Shown here piece after piece: positions 1-6,227 of a stretch of DNA of 7,045 nucleotides; the first letter of the stretch is position 1; every line of letters starts with the position of its first letter. This DNA is from JBKEBX01 sp047974615 (lineage in GTDB: Bacteria > Bacillota > Clostridia > Lachnospirales > CAMZNU01), in the NCBI GenBank assembly GCA_047974615.1, contig JBKECM010000183.1, positions 1 through 7,045 of the forward strand. The letters run 5' to 3'. The translations under genes and the position numbers were made by a program. A model generated the notes under the pieces. That model did not search any database. It was not told the DNA's origin and was given only the letters and a program-made list of their open reading frames with translations.

Positions 1-2
1 CA

Positions 3-530
3 CAAGGTCAGCTTGCTGAACTTTCAGATATACACCCAGTTTCAATAAGAAAATACGAAACAAATAAAATGCAGCCACAACCTTCTCAAATAGAAAAAAT
101 TGCAACTGCATTGAATGTAAGTTACACTGCTATTAATGGAGTTTCTAACAATGGGCTACGTTTGGATACCATAGGGGATTTAATGGGTTTTCTTATGGTT
201 ATGTGTGATGCTGGAATCATTCAAGTAAAAGGTAATAGAAATAAAGATGGCTCTATTATAAAGGATAGCTTTAAACTTATATTTAACCCAATTTTAAATG
301 ATTTTATTGGTTTATCATCTAATAATACTAATATAAGTATTGAAGATATTATAATTAAACTAAAAAATAAACAAATACTTGATGACTTTTTAAAGTGGGA
401 ACAATTAAAATACAATTATATGTTATCAGTTATGCATGCAACTGAAAGGGATATTCCTAAATTAGAGGAATATTTGGCTATAAAAAATGCCGTTGAGTTG
501 GAATTGCAGAGTAGTTTAAAAAGATTATAA
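3..530 (+). CDS. XRE-family helix-turn-helix regulator, 5' end outside the window
   Basis: The reading frame is open to the left edge, so the gene starts outside the window. The first internal ATG, at 69, lies inside the HTH domain and is not the start. The visible residues begin in the middle of an XRE (Cro/C1-type) helix-turn-helix: Q-G-Q-L-A-E-L-S, then V-S-I-R-K-Y-E at the recognition helix, then I-E-K-I-A-T-A-L-N-V-S at the last helices of the fold. About 120 further residues follow with no recognised domain; they are rich in charged and amphipathic segments and could serve dimerisation or sensing. The family represses phage and integrative-element promoters. The next gene lies 40 bp downstream on the same strand with no promoter seen between them, so the two are probably co-transcribed. 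The regulatory role is well supported; calling it an element repressor is inferred from context. Confidence 0.85.
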   Translation, partial: QGQLAELSDIHPVSIRKYETNKMQPQPSQIEKIATALNVSYTAINGVSNNGLRLDTIGDLMGFLMVMCDAGIIQVKGNRNKDGSIIKDSFKLIFNPILNDFIGLSSNNTNISIEDIIIKLKNKQILDDFLKWEQLKYNYMLSVMHATERDIPKLEEYLAIKNAVELELQSSLKRL

Positions 531-570
531 TTTTTATGACTAGACAATAAGTTAGGAGGATTGTTTTTAT

Positions 571-1077
571 ATGAGTAAATTATTATCCGAAGAAAAAGTT
601 TTAAAAAAATTAGGGATAACTGATTTTAGAGGTATTACAAAAGACAAAGTTATAAAATTAACATCAATGTTAGATAAAATGGATCCTGAAATTGCAAAAA
701 AAGCACTAGAACAATTCCCAGAGTTCTCTAATACGTCTAAAGAATTACTTGCAAATTATAAAGAAACATTAGATAAAAGTTTAGAGACAAATAGCCAAAG
801 TGTGCAAAGTTATTATACATCTTGTAATGAAGTTATTGGTATACTGAAAAATGAACTTGAAAATGAAAATTTGACTTTTGATGAAAGAAAATATATTTTA
901 GATAAATTGTTTGAAATTTCTAAAATGTTAGGCGAAAAGGATTCAGAAAATAAAAAATTCTTAGCTTACGTTACAACGATTGGTGCGTTTGCGACTACAG
1001 GTGTTGTAGCACTATTAGCTTCAACACTAGGTGGAAACTCTCAAATCGAATCAAATGATAAAGATAACAATTTGTAA
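571..1077 (+). CDS. Unrecognised 168-residue protein with one C-terminal membrane segment
   Basis: The ATG at 571 is preceded by AGGAGGA (554-560) at 10-nt spacing, so the start is secure. The protein is not recognised. Residues 1 to about 128 are highly charged and look mostly helical, with repeated Lys/Glu-rich stretches and no enzymatic motif. One hydrophobic segment, about residues 130-154, begins F-L-A-Y-V and contains G-V-V-A-L-L-A. It is followed by a short polar tail rich in Asn and Asp. No N-terminal signal peptide is seen, so a C-terminal anchor with a cytoplasmic N-terminal domain is the simplest topology. The gene is paired with the upstream XRE regulator and lies next to the attachment-like region. 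An immunity, exclusion or regulator-partner role is possible but not shown. Confidence 0.8.
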   Translation: MSKLLSEEKVLKKLGITDFRGITKDKVIKLTSMLDKMDPEIAKKALEQFPEFSNTSKELLANYKETLDKSLETNSQSVQSYYTSCNEVIGILKNELENENLTFDERKYILDKLFEISKMLGEKDSENKKFLAYVTTIGAFATTGVVALLASTLGGNSQIESNDKDNNL

Positions 1078-1099
1078 TTCATAAATAAAATATTAAATT

Positions 1100-1121
1100 T
1101 GTACTCAAAATGTACTCAAAA
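1100..1121 (+). repeat. Two tandem 11-bp units, candidate integrase arm site (left)
   Basis: TGTACTCAAAA occurs twice in perfect tandem (1100-1110 and 1111-1121). An 11-bp period puts both copies on the same face of the helix, as expected for cooperative protein binding. A related pair lies at 1292-1313. Tyrosine integrases of phages and integrative elements bind short direct repeats in the arms of their attachment sites, and such pairs are common near element ends in low-GC Gram-positives. The integrase link is inferred. Confidence 0.55.
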
Positions 1122-1124
1122 AGC

Positions 1125-1171
1125 AAAAAAATAGCCATAAAACCCTTATTTCAAAAGGTTTTATGGCTATT
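1125..1171 (-). terminator. Rho-independent terminator for minus-strand transcription
   Basis: A perfect 15-bp inverted repeat (arms 1130-1144 and 1157-1171; left arm AATAGCCATAAAACC) encloses a 12-nt loop. Seven A residues at 1125-1131 overlap the foot of the left arm. Read on the minus strand they give a hairpin followed by a U-tract, the standard intrinsic-terminator form. It would stop the restriction operon about 260 nt after its last gene. On the plus strand no T-run follows the right arm directly, so termination of the 571-1077 transcript here would be weak. The hairpin lies within the putative attachment region. Confidence 0.75.
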
Positions 1172-1176
1172 ACTGT

Positions 1177-1188
1177 CTACTCCCACTC
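1177..1188 (-). other. Candidate attachment core resembling the 3' end of guaA
   Basis: On the minus strand this 12-mer reads GAGTGGGAGTAG, which would encode Glu-Trp-Glu-stop, the usual C-terminus of GMP synthase (ending I-E-W-E). The 3' end of guaA is a known integration hotspot for genomic islands, which carry a short copy of it at their attachment site. The residues before it here (Lys-Asn-Lys-Asn-Ala) do not match GuaA and a stop lies just upstream, so this is not a guaA gene. It sits between the two arm-like repeat pairs. The identification rests on a short match. Confidence 0.35.
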
Positions 1189-1291
1189 TGCGTTTTTATT
1201 CTTCTAAATCACATTTATACGCATTAAAAATACATATTTATTGCTTTTTATATAAATTTTAACGAATTTTAACCGTATTATCCAAACTTTT

Positions 1292-1313
1292 TGTAGCCAA
1301 AATGTAGCCAGTT
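1292..1313 (+). repeat. Two tandem 11-bp units, candidate integrase arm site (right)
   Basis: TGTAGCCAAAA (1292-1302) is followed directly by TGTAGCCAGTT (1303-1313), a second pair with 11-bp period. The first 18 bases match the 1100-1117 repeat at 14 positions, and all four differences fall at the same two positions of each unit (CT against GC). This pattern suggests one DNA-binding family with slightly different half-sites. The presence of both pairs, one on each side of the guaA-like 12-mer, is what suggests an attachment region. Confidence 0.5.
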
Positions 1314-1430
1314 GATTTTAGTCACCTCAACACTAACAAAGCACTAGCTATAATTGTTCTAAATATTAATTTTATTATATAATATTAATCTATTTTAAAC
1401 CCTACTAAAATATAAAATAATTTTTGATTT

Positions 1431-2480
1431 TTATTTTTTGGGTTCAAATATTCCTAGTTCATTTTCTGGCAAATAGCAATATTTATGTAAATCTAATTGA
1501 ATATAATTTATTAAACTTAAATTATCAAAATCTATATAGTACAATGAATTTTCAAAACATAAATTTCTTCCATTCCAAGCTAAGAGCAACAATGTGCCTA
1601 ATGTAATAGTTCTTATTTCAATATTCAAGACATTTTTTATGTCTTTTATAACTTGGTAGTATCCTTGACGTTTATTAGGTAAAGATAAACAAACAACTAA
1701 TGGTGTTTGTTCTTCTTTTTTTAAATTATACCTAGTTTGTAAAACCGCTACATCATCTAATATTCCTCTAGATGCTTCGAGTGAATCTGTTCCAAATTCA
1801 ACTTCTATTGGTCCCCTATGACCATTTAATTGATAAATCCCATCCATTCTTGTATAAACATCACCAATTCTACTTGTACAAGAATTTGCACCTACTTGGA
1901 TTAAAAGGTTTCTAACAAAATAGTTTTGCTTTTTCTCTTTAATAATAAATGCTACAATATTAGTATAAATATTTTTTACCATTGTATCTGTAAAAGATAT
2001 AAAGCGCCTTTTAACTAAAATTTTTGAAACTAAATTGAGCATTTCTTGATGTTTTTCAGCATAGCAATTATCAAGTGTAATAGTATTGTGGATCTCCGAT
2101 AATTCTAAGGATATCTGCATTGAATCTCCGTCATAGTAAATTGCACCAGTTGGACATCTCATTGCACACATTGTGCAATTTATACACCTTGATTTATCAA
2201 TAACGGGACATTCATTATTATAGTCCCAACTTATTGCATTTCTTTGGCAAACATCATCAAATCTATCATACGGAAAATCATTTATATTCGAACATATTAA
2301 TTCTTCTGTATATATTTTTAAGCATTTGGGTTTTTGACATTTTAAGCAACATGCCTTTATCTTTAAATTTTCAAAATTAATAACACCAGGTGAGTATACA
2401 TCTTGTTCAATATATTTAATTTTTGATAAATCTAAAAACACTAGTTCCTTTCTTTGATCCTTTTTATTCAGTAATGACAT
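1431..2480 (-). CDS. Ferredoxin-like domain fused to PD-(D/E)XK-like nuclease domain, likely second restriction subunit
   Basis: The start is ATG at 2480, with GGAGGG (2489-2494) at 8-nt spacing. The gene overlaps the upstream endonuclease gene by 17 bp, so translation is probably coupled. Residues 44-110 are cysteine-rich: C45-x2-C48-x4-C53, with a Pro in the gap as in DmsB/HybA-type ferredoxins; C78 followed by an A-I-x-W step; then a textbook C99-x2-C102-x2-C105-x3-C109-P. This predicts two [4Fe-4S] clusters, with an insertion in the first half. Residues about 190-305 resemble a nuclease fold: S-R-I-G-D (203-207), D213, then P-I-E226-V-E228. The D-x12-E-x-E form departs from the usual E-x-K, but BamHI is an active enzyme with E-x-E. 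The region aligns with the catalytic domain of the neighbouring endonuclease. A heterodimer partner or strand-specific nicking subunit is inferred; a redox or regulatory subunit without cleavage activity is the main alternative. Confidence 0.75.
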   Translation of the reverse strand: MSLLNKKDQRKELVFLDLSKIKYIEQDVYSPGVINFENLKIKACCLKCQKPKCLKIYTEELICSNINDFPYDRFDDVCQRNAISWDYNNECPVIDKSRCINCTMCAMRCPTGAIYYDGDSMQISLELSEIHNTITLDNCYAEKHQEMLNLVSKILVKRRFISFTDTMVKNIYTNIVAFIIKEKKQNYFVRNLLIQVGANSCTSRIGDVYTRMDGIYQLNGHRGPIEVEFGTDSLEASRGILDDVAVLQTRYNLKKEEQTPLVVCLSLPNKRQGYYQVIKDIKNVLNIEIRTITLGTLLLLAWNGRNLCFENSLYYIDFDNLSLINYIQLDLHKYCYLPENELGIFEPKK

Positions 2481-4170
2481 TTATAATACCCTCCAATTTA
2501 TTGATATTCTCTATATTAATTGATTTATTATCTAAAATAATATGTACAACACATTTTAGTAGCGCTTCTAATCCTATGATACCAATACGATACCCATATA
2601 CATCTTTAAAACTTTGTATCATATCTGACACCTCGGCTCTATCATTAGGTATATTATATCCAACTACCAAGCTTGTGGTTTCGTAATCTGTAATATGTGT
2701 CTTTCGTGAAAGTAAAATTATTTTATTTTCTAATGCTTGCTTTACAGCTTTTATTGAAATATATTTCTCTTCAGTTGGCGATTTTATTTCAATGGGGATA
2801 CTTCTTTTTTCATCTAATATAATAGCATCCCATCTTGCGCCATTATCGCCAGCACGAGAATATTTACAATTCATCCCCATTATTTTAAATAAGGTTTCTA
2901 TTAAAGGATAAAAATCTTTTTGATTATAACTTTCAAATTCATTAAATAATTTTGTAATAATTTCATCATTTGATAGATTCAATTTTTTTAAGCTTATTAG
3001 TTTTTTAATAAATATCTTGTCATGCACCTCATTACAATTCATCATTGTATTATTTACTATATTATTTAATACTACATCTGTAATATTATTTTTTTCTCTT
3101 TTTAAACTTGGTATTATAGGCATAGATATTTTAGAGTTTTCATTTTTCGTTGAATTAAAGCCAAAAGCTTTATCTACACGCTCTTTTTTTATTGTTTGAT
3201 ATGGTGAAAATAATAATTTTTTACCACCTGTAATATGAAAACAAAGTTGTGTATCGCTATTTATACTATCTAAAACGGGCGTCATATCATAACCAGAACT
3301 TTCAAGCATTGAATACATGCCTAGTCGAATTAATGCATCTTGAATATCTTCACTATACGTGTTAAATTCACTTAAACGTAAATCTTTACATTTGCAATAT
3401 AGTTTAAATAGATCCTTTCCTTTTGGAGTGATTTTTAGGCACTTTAAAGCTTTTGGTGAATAAATATCCTTATTACTTTGTGTGCTTTCAATCCATCCAC
3501 AAGTCTTTAAAAGTGCTATAGGTAATCTCGTCATATTATCAACAGATGTAGATTTCATATTTAAATCTTTGCACAATTTATTAAATGCATTATCTAAATC
3601 TTGATAATATCCCCTTAAAGATTTTAAGTAGGTAACCATTTCTTGTAATTTTACAGTATCTATATCATTTACTGACATAGGTCCTAAGCATAATTCATGT
3701 TTATACATAACGCCATTTAGATTTATTAATGAAAATAAAATGCAAGTAGAGAATCGTACATTTTCATCATATTTTACATTCATTATTTCTTGAGGGTTAT
3801 TTATTCCCAATACGCATTGCTCGTATAAAGGTAGTATATCTTCAGTTTTTGCAATATATTCACCAAGTAATGTAAAAGTTACTGGATAGGCATTATTTCC
3901 TATAGATGAAACCCAACCTAATAACCTAAAAACTTCAGCTGTCATTTTAGCATTCATCTCAACAGAATTTAGACTTTTATTTTTTGTTGTGCTTAGTGAT
4001 ATCGCAGCATTTCCCGAATAACCATACGCAGTCATTAACTTTTCTTTAGTCATAACTCTTACCATATCAGCTAAATCAAACGAGCTCATTTCGCTATATT
4101 CATTAAATAATTCTTTAAATATTTGCACTTGTGTAATCGGACTAGTACTTGGATTTCTAAACTTAATCAT
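2464..4170 (-). CDS. Restriction endonuclease, type IIS-like, PD-(D/E)XK catalytic domain
   Basis: The ATG at 4170 (568 residues) is preferred over an in-frame TTG at 4179. The AGGAG at 4182-4186 lies 11 nt from the ATG but only 2 nt from the TTG. The C-terminal domain carries S-R-A-G-D (438-442), D448, and P-I-E461-I-K463, a classic D-x12-E-x-K metal-dependent nuclease site, followed by a strand-like L-V-V-G-Y (about 501-505). The N-terminal two-thirds contain two similar winged-helix-like segments (about 78-109 and 218-259), each with a C/L-G-W turn and a following hydrophobic helix; these are likely target-recognition modules. Size and architecture resemble type IIS enzymes such as the AlwI or BsrDI large-subunit families, but specificity cannot be read. 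Two methyltransferases next door support restriction of an asymmetric site. The gene has its own promoter and is followed by the iron-sulfur nuclease-like gene. Confidence 0.75.
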   Translation of the reverse strand: MIKFRNPSTSPITQVQIFKELFNEYSEMSSFDLADMVRVMTKEKLMTAYGYSGNAAISLSTTKNKSLNSVEMNAKMTAEVFRLLGWVSSIGNNAYPVTFTLLGEYIAKTEDILPLYEQCVLGINNPQEIMNVKYDENVRFSTCILFSLINLNGVMYKHELCLGPMSVNDIDTVKLQEMVTYLKSLRGYYQDLDNAFNKLCKDLNMKSTSVDNMTRLPIALLKTCGWIESTQSNKDIYSPKALKCLKITPKGKDLFKLYCKCKDLRLSEFNTYSEDIQDALIRLGMYSMLESSGYDMTPVLDSINSDTQLCFHITGGKKLLFSPYQTIKKERVDKAFGFNSTKNENSKISMPIIPSLKREKNNITDVVLNNIVNNTMMNCNEVHDKIFIKKLISLKKLNLSNDEIITKLFNEFESYNQKDFYPLIETLFKIMGMNCKYSRAGDNGARWDAIILDEKRSIPIEIKSPTEEKYISIKAVKQALENKIILLSRKTHITDYETTSLVVGYNIPNDRAEVSDMIQSFKDVYGYRIGIIGLEALLKCVVHIILDNKSINIENINKLEGIINVITE

Positions 4171-4180
4171 AATTTTCAAA

Positions 4181-4186
4181 TCTCCT
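4181..4186 (-). promoter_or_regulatory. Ribosome binding site deciding the endonuclease start
   Basis: AGGAGA on the minus strand lies 10-11 nt before the ATG at 4170. It almost touches the upstream in-frame TTG at 4179, so the ATG is the better start. Confidence 0.7.
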
Positions 4187-4212
4187 AATAAAATAAAGTA
4201 AAATAATACTAT

Positions 4213-4241
4213 ATTATATCATAAATAAGAAAATTCTTCAA
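4213..4241 (-). promoter_or_regulatory. Sigma-A promoter of the endonuclease operon
   Basis: On the minus strand TTGAAG (4241-4236) and a perfect TATAAT (4218-4213) are separated by exactly 17 bp. Transcription would start near 4206, leaving a short leader with one ribosome binding site. The -35 box lies in the A-tract that forms the tail of the preceding terminator, so the two transcription units are packed back to back. This promoter lets the nuclease genes be expressed independently of the methyltransferases. Confidence 0.75.
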
Positions 4242-4277
4242 AAAAAGAAAAAATGATATGAAATCCATTTTTTCTTT
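4240..4277 (-). terminator. Terminator after the methyltransferase operon
   Basis: A perfect 12-bp inverted repeat (AAAGAAAAAATG at 4244-4255, CATTTTTTCTTT at 4266-4277) has a 10-nt loop. Read on the minus strand it begins 4 nt after the stop of the second methyltransferase, and its descending arm runs into a further T-tract (4240-4246 in plus coordinates). The stem is AT-rich, with only two G:C pairs, so termination may be leaky and allow some read-through into the endonuclease. Confidence 0.6.
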
Positions 4278-4281
4278 AATA

Positions 4282-5097
4282 TTATAAATTATTTAATCGT
4301 CGTTCTGCAATCTCACACCAATTTTGTTCAAGTTCAATTCCGATCCATTTTATATCAGGTCCTTGTTTATTTAATTTTTGACAACATACACCTAGTGTAC
4401 CTGAACCATGAAATGGGTCTAGAATAATACCAGAGTACTTCCCCTCGCTATTCTTAGGACAAAAAGCCTTAATTAATTCAGTTATTAGTGCTTCAGGCTT
4501 TTGTGTTGGGTGAGTTGTCCTTTCTTTTTCATATAACTTTCCCGATAATGTAGGAAAAGACCAGATGTCACCTCTGAGTGCTCCTAAAGGATTAGCTTTC
4601 CATTCAACCTTTTCACCTTTTGAATTATTATAATATACGGGATTTTTAAGCCTATCTTTACTTTTGTAGGGAACTCGTACATCATCCGCATTATATGTCC
4701 ATTTCTTTGAAGAGTTCGAAAACCACAAAAAAGGTTCGTACTGAGTTGTTGGAGATTTTTTAGACCTAGAAAATCCATTTTCATAATGCCAAATATTTAA
4801 TCGCCTATAGCTTAATCCTATTTCATACATAATAGTTTGAATAAAGCATATGTAATGGTGTATTCCAAACCAAATAATGCTTCCGTCCTTTTTTAACAAA
4901 TATTTGCACTTAGTTATCCTATCGTAATTGATCTTTATGAAATCATCGATTTCCAGTTTATCACTATCGTTCCCAAAATCCTTATTTAAGTTATATGGAG
5001 GGTCTGTTAGTATTAAATCGACCTTTATATTTTCGTATATCATTTTATCAAAAAAATCATCACAACTACAATTATATATTTTATTATATTCTATCAT
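4282..5097 (-). CDS. DNA amino-methyltransferase, beta-type (N6-adenine or N4-cytosine)
   Basis: This 271-residue protein has the N6_N4_Mtase layout. The catalytic motif T-D-P-P-Y-N is near the N-terminus (31-36), a variable recognition region lies in the middle (about 105-190), then H-P-T-Q-K-P (196-201) and the S-adenosylmethionine-binding D-P-F-H-G-S-G-T (227-234) near the C-terminus. Motif IV before motif I defines the beta class, and D-P-P-Y is more typical of N6-adenine methylation. The ATG at 5097 overlaps the TGA of the preceding methyltransferase (ATGA), with AAGGTG just upstream as ribosome binding site, so the two are translationally coupled. The protein would modify one strand of an asymmetric site and protect host DNA from the downstream endonuclease. 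The target sequence cannot be read from the protein. Confidence 0.92.
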   Translation of the reverse strand: MIEYNKIYNCSCDDFFDKMIYENIKVDLILTDPPYNLNKDFGNDSDKLEIDDFIKINYDRITKCKYLLKKDGSIIWFGIHHYICFIQTIMYEIGLSYRRLNIWHYENGFSRSKKSPTTQYEPFLWFSNSSKKWTYNADDVRVPYKSKDRLKNPVYYNNSKGEKVEWKANPLGALRGDIWSFPTLSGKLYEKERTTHPTQKPEALITELIKAFCPKNSEGKYSGIILDPFHGSGTLGVCCQKLNKQGPDIKWIGIELEQNWCEIAERRLNNL

Positions 5098-6221
5098 TTC
5101 TTCACCTTTTCTTGAACTTCTTTACGAAAAATTAATACATACTGATGATGAATATTTTCAACATAAGCAAAAGGATAGCCATAAGGTAACAAACTTTTGT
5201 GGTTTTGCAATAATATCTTTGTTCCTTGTAATTGAAACGAATATCCATTTGGCAATTTAGCTTTATTTAGTTTTTGAATTAAATCACTATGAAAACTAAT
5301 ATATTCTGACTTGTTTCTAAAATCGGATACAATTAAACACATATAAGCTTTAGGTTTTAGAACCCTTCCACATTCTAAGAACACCTTTTTCGTAAGTATA
5401 TCTAAAAATGTTTCATAGTCATTAATATTCGCCAAATCTTTCTCGTCACCATCAGAATAATTTGTAGCTAGATTATTATTAACTCTTTCTTTTGTTACTT
5501 TATGATCAGCTTTTTTATTTAATATTGACCAATAAGGTGGACTTGTTACCATGAAGTCATATGTATCATTTTCTAGTTTTATAAGTTCTTCTACAGAATC
5601 TCCATTTATAAATGAATGATTTTGTGAAATTCCACCTCCAACTTCATATTCCAAACGCTCAATAGCTAAGTTGCACCATTTTGAAGATAGCTCTATACTT
5701 GTACATATACGTCCCTCTAATGCACATGCTTTTGCTGTAGATCCAATACCACCAAACGGATCTAAAACTGATTGGTTTCTCTTTGTAAAAAATGTAATTA
5801 AGTGTTGTATATCTTGAAAAGAATATGGCGCAGGGTGTTGTCTCTCTATTTGCGCATGTGGATGTTTTGCGCCCAATCCTTTTTGGTAAAAGTAACTTTT
5901 AGTTGAAGGTAACCATTCCGAACCAGTAAGATCGTTAAGTTTATTTCTATGATCGTAAACGGATTTTTTCTCTTTTTTAATCTTTTTAATTACTTTGCTA
6001 GATTGCACATCATCGAATCTTGAAGGATTTTGAGGGGCATCAATTTGCTTGCTTTTTTCTTTAAATTCCAAAAGTTGCTCTATACTAAAACGTCTTTGAC
6101 CACCAGGAGTTTTACTTGGTGTTAAAATAGACTTTTCGACCATTCTATATATTGTAGATGTACTAACACCTAATATCTCAGCAGCTTTCTTTGTCGTAAT
6201 CATATTAATCATATTATTCAT
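5094..6221 (-). CDS. DNA methyltransferase with N-terminal MerR/excisionase-like HTH
   Basis: The ATG at 6221 (375 residues) is chosen because GAGGTG (6228-6233) lies 6 nt upstream. An in-frame GTG at 6230 falls inside that ribosome binding site. Residues about 8-55 form a MerR/HTH_17-type DNA-binding domain: K-K-A-A-E-I-L-G-V-S, T-I-Y-R-M, and the wing P-G-G-Q-R-R-F. A lysine-rich linker follows (about 60-92). The methyltransferase then has S-adenosylmethionine motif V-L-D-P-F-G-G-I-G-S-T (152-162) before catalytic T-S-P-P-Y-W (226-231). This order is opposite to that of the neighbouring enzyme, so the two come from different classes. S-P-P-Y-W occurs in both N4-cytosine and N6-adenine enzymes. 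The HTH may repress its own promoter, as the N-terminal HTH of SsoII-like methyltransferases does, or help site recognition; autoregulation is inferred. It is the first gene of the cassette. Confidence 0.88.
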   Translation of the reverse strand: MNNMINMITTKKAAEILGVSTSTIYRMVEKSILTPSKTPGGQRRFSIEQLLEFKEKSKQIDAPQNPSRFDDVQSSKVIKKIKKEKKSVYDHRNKLNDLTGSEWLPSTKSYFYQKGLGAKHPHAQIERQHPAPYSFQDIQHLITFFTKRNQSVLDPFGGIGSTAKACALEGRICTSIELSSKWCNLAIERLEYEVGGGISQNHSFINGDSVEELIKLENDTYDFMVTSPPYWSILNKKADHKVTKERVNNNLATNYSDGDEKDLANINDYETFLDILTKKVFLECGRVLKPKAYMCLIVSDFRNKSEYISFHSDLIQKLNKAKLPNGYSFQLQGTKILLQNHKSLLPYGYPFAYVENIHHQYVLIFRKEVQEKVKK

Positions 6222-6227
6222 TAATTT

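Larger units (their letters stand above)
1078..1430. other. Intergenic region between convergent units, attachment-site-like
   Basis: This 353-bp stretch holds no credible gene. It separates the plus-strand regulator pair from the convergent minus-strand cassette. It contains a perfect 15-bp hairpin, two pairs of 11-bp tandem repeats about 190 bp apart, and a guaA-3'-end-like 12-mer between them; each is listed separately. The rest (about 1200-1290 and 1320-1430) is AT-rich. Only a weak A/T-only inverted repeat (TATTTTA at 1391-1397, TAAAATA at 1406-1412) lies close behind the last minus-strand gene. No integrase or integrase fragment was found here. Confidence 0.6.

Noticed and set aside
221..415. 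Minus-strand hydrophobic open frame within the XRE regulator gene
   Set aside because: AT-rich antisense frame of a real gene; the hydrophobic run comes from the reverse reading of Lys/Asn/Asp codons.
1177..1224. A guaA pseudogene or gene fragment on the minus strand
   Set aside because: Only Glu-Trp-Glu-stop matches; the residues before it do not fit GuaA and an in-frame stop occurs a few codons upstream. Kept only as a possible attachment core.
1100..1313. Tandem repeats as a small CRISPR or an iteron-type replication origin
   Set aside because: Units are only 11 bp with no spacers, just two copies per cluster, and no Cas or Rep gene is nearby.
1424..1606. Plus-strand 60-codon open frame with an apparent hydrophobic start
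   Set aside because: It is antisense to the 3' end of the iron-sulfur gene, lacks a ribosome binding site and has no family resemblance.
1431..2480. Reading the cysteine-rich gene as an ordinary electron-transfer ferredoxin
   Set aside because: The protein is far longer than a ferredoxin, overlaps the endonuclease gene, and has a second domain that aligns with that enzyme's catalytic region.
2423..2686. Plus-strand open frame of 87 codons opposite the endonuclease and iron-sulfur genes
   Set aside because: It lies across the overlap of two well-supported minus-strand genes, has no ribosome binding site of note and encodes no recognisable motif.
4584..5260. Open frames opposite to or overlapping the two methyltransferases (4584-4784 minus, 4928-5260 plus)
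   Set aside because: They are alternative-frame readings of genes with clear catalytic motifs.
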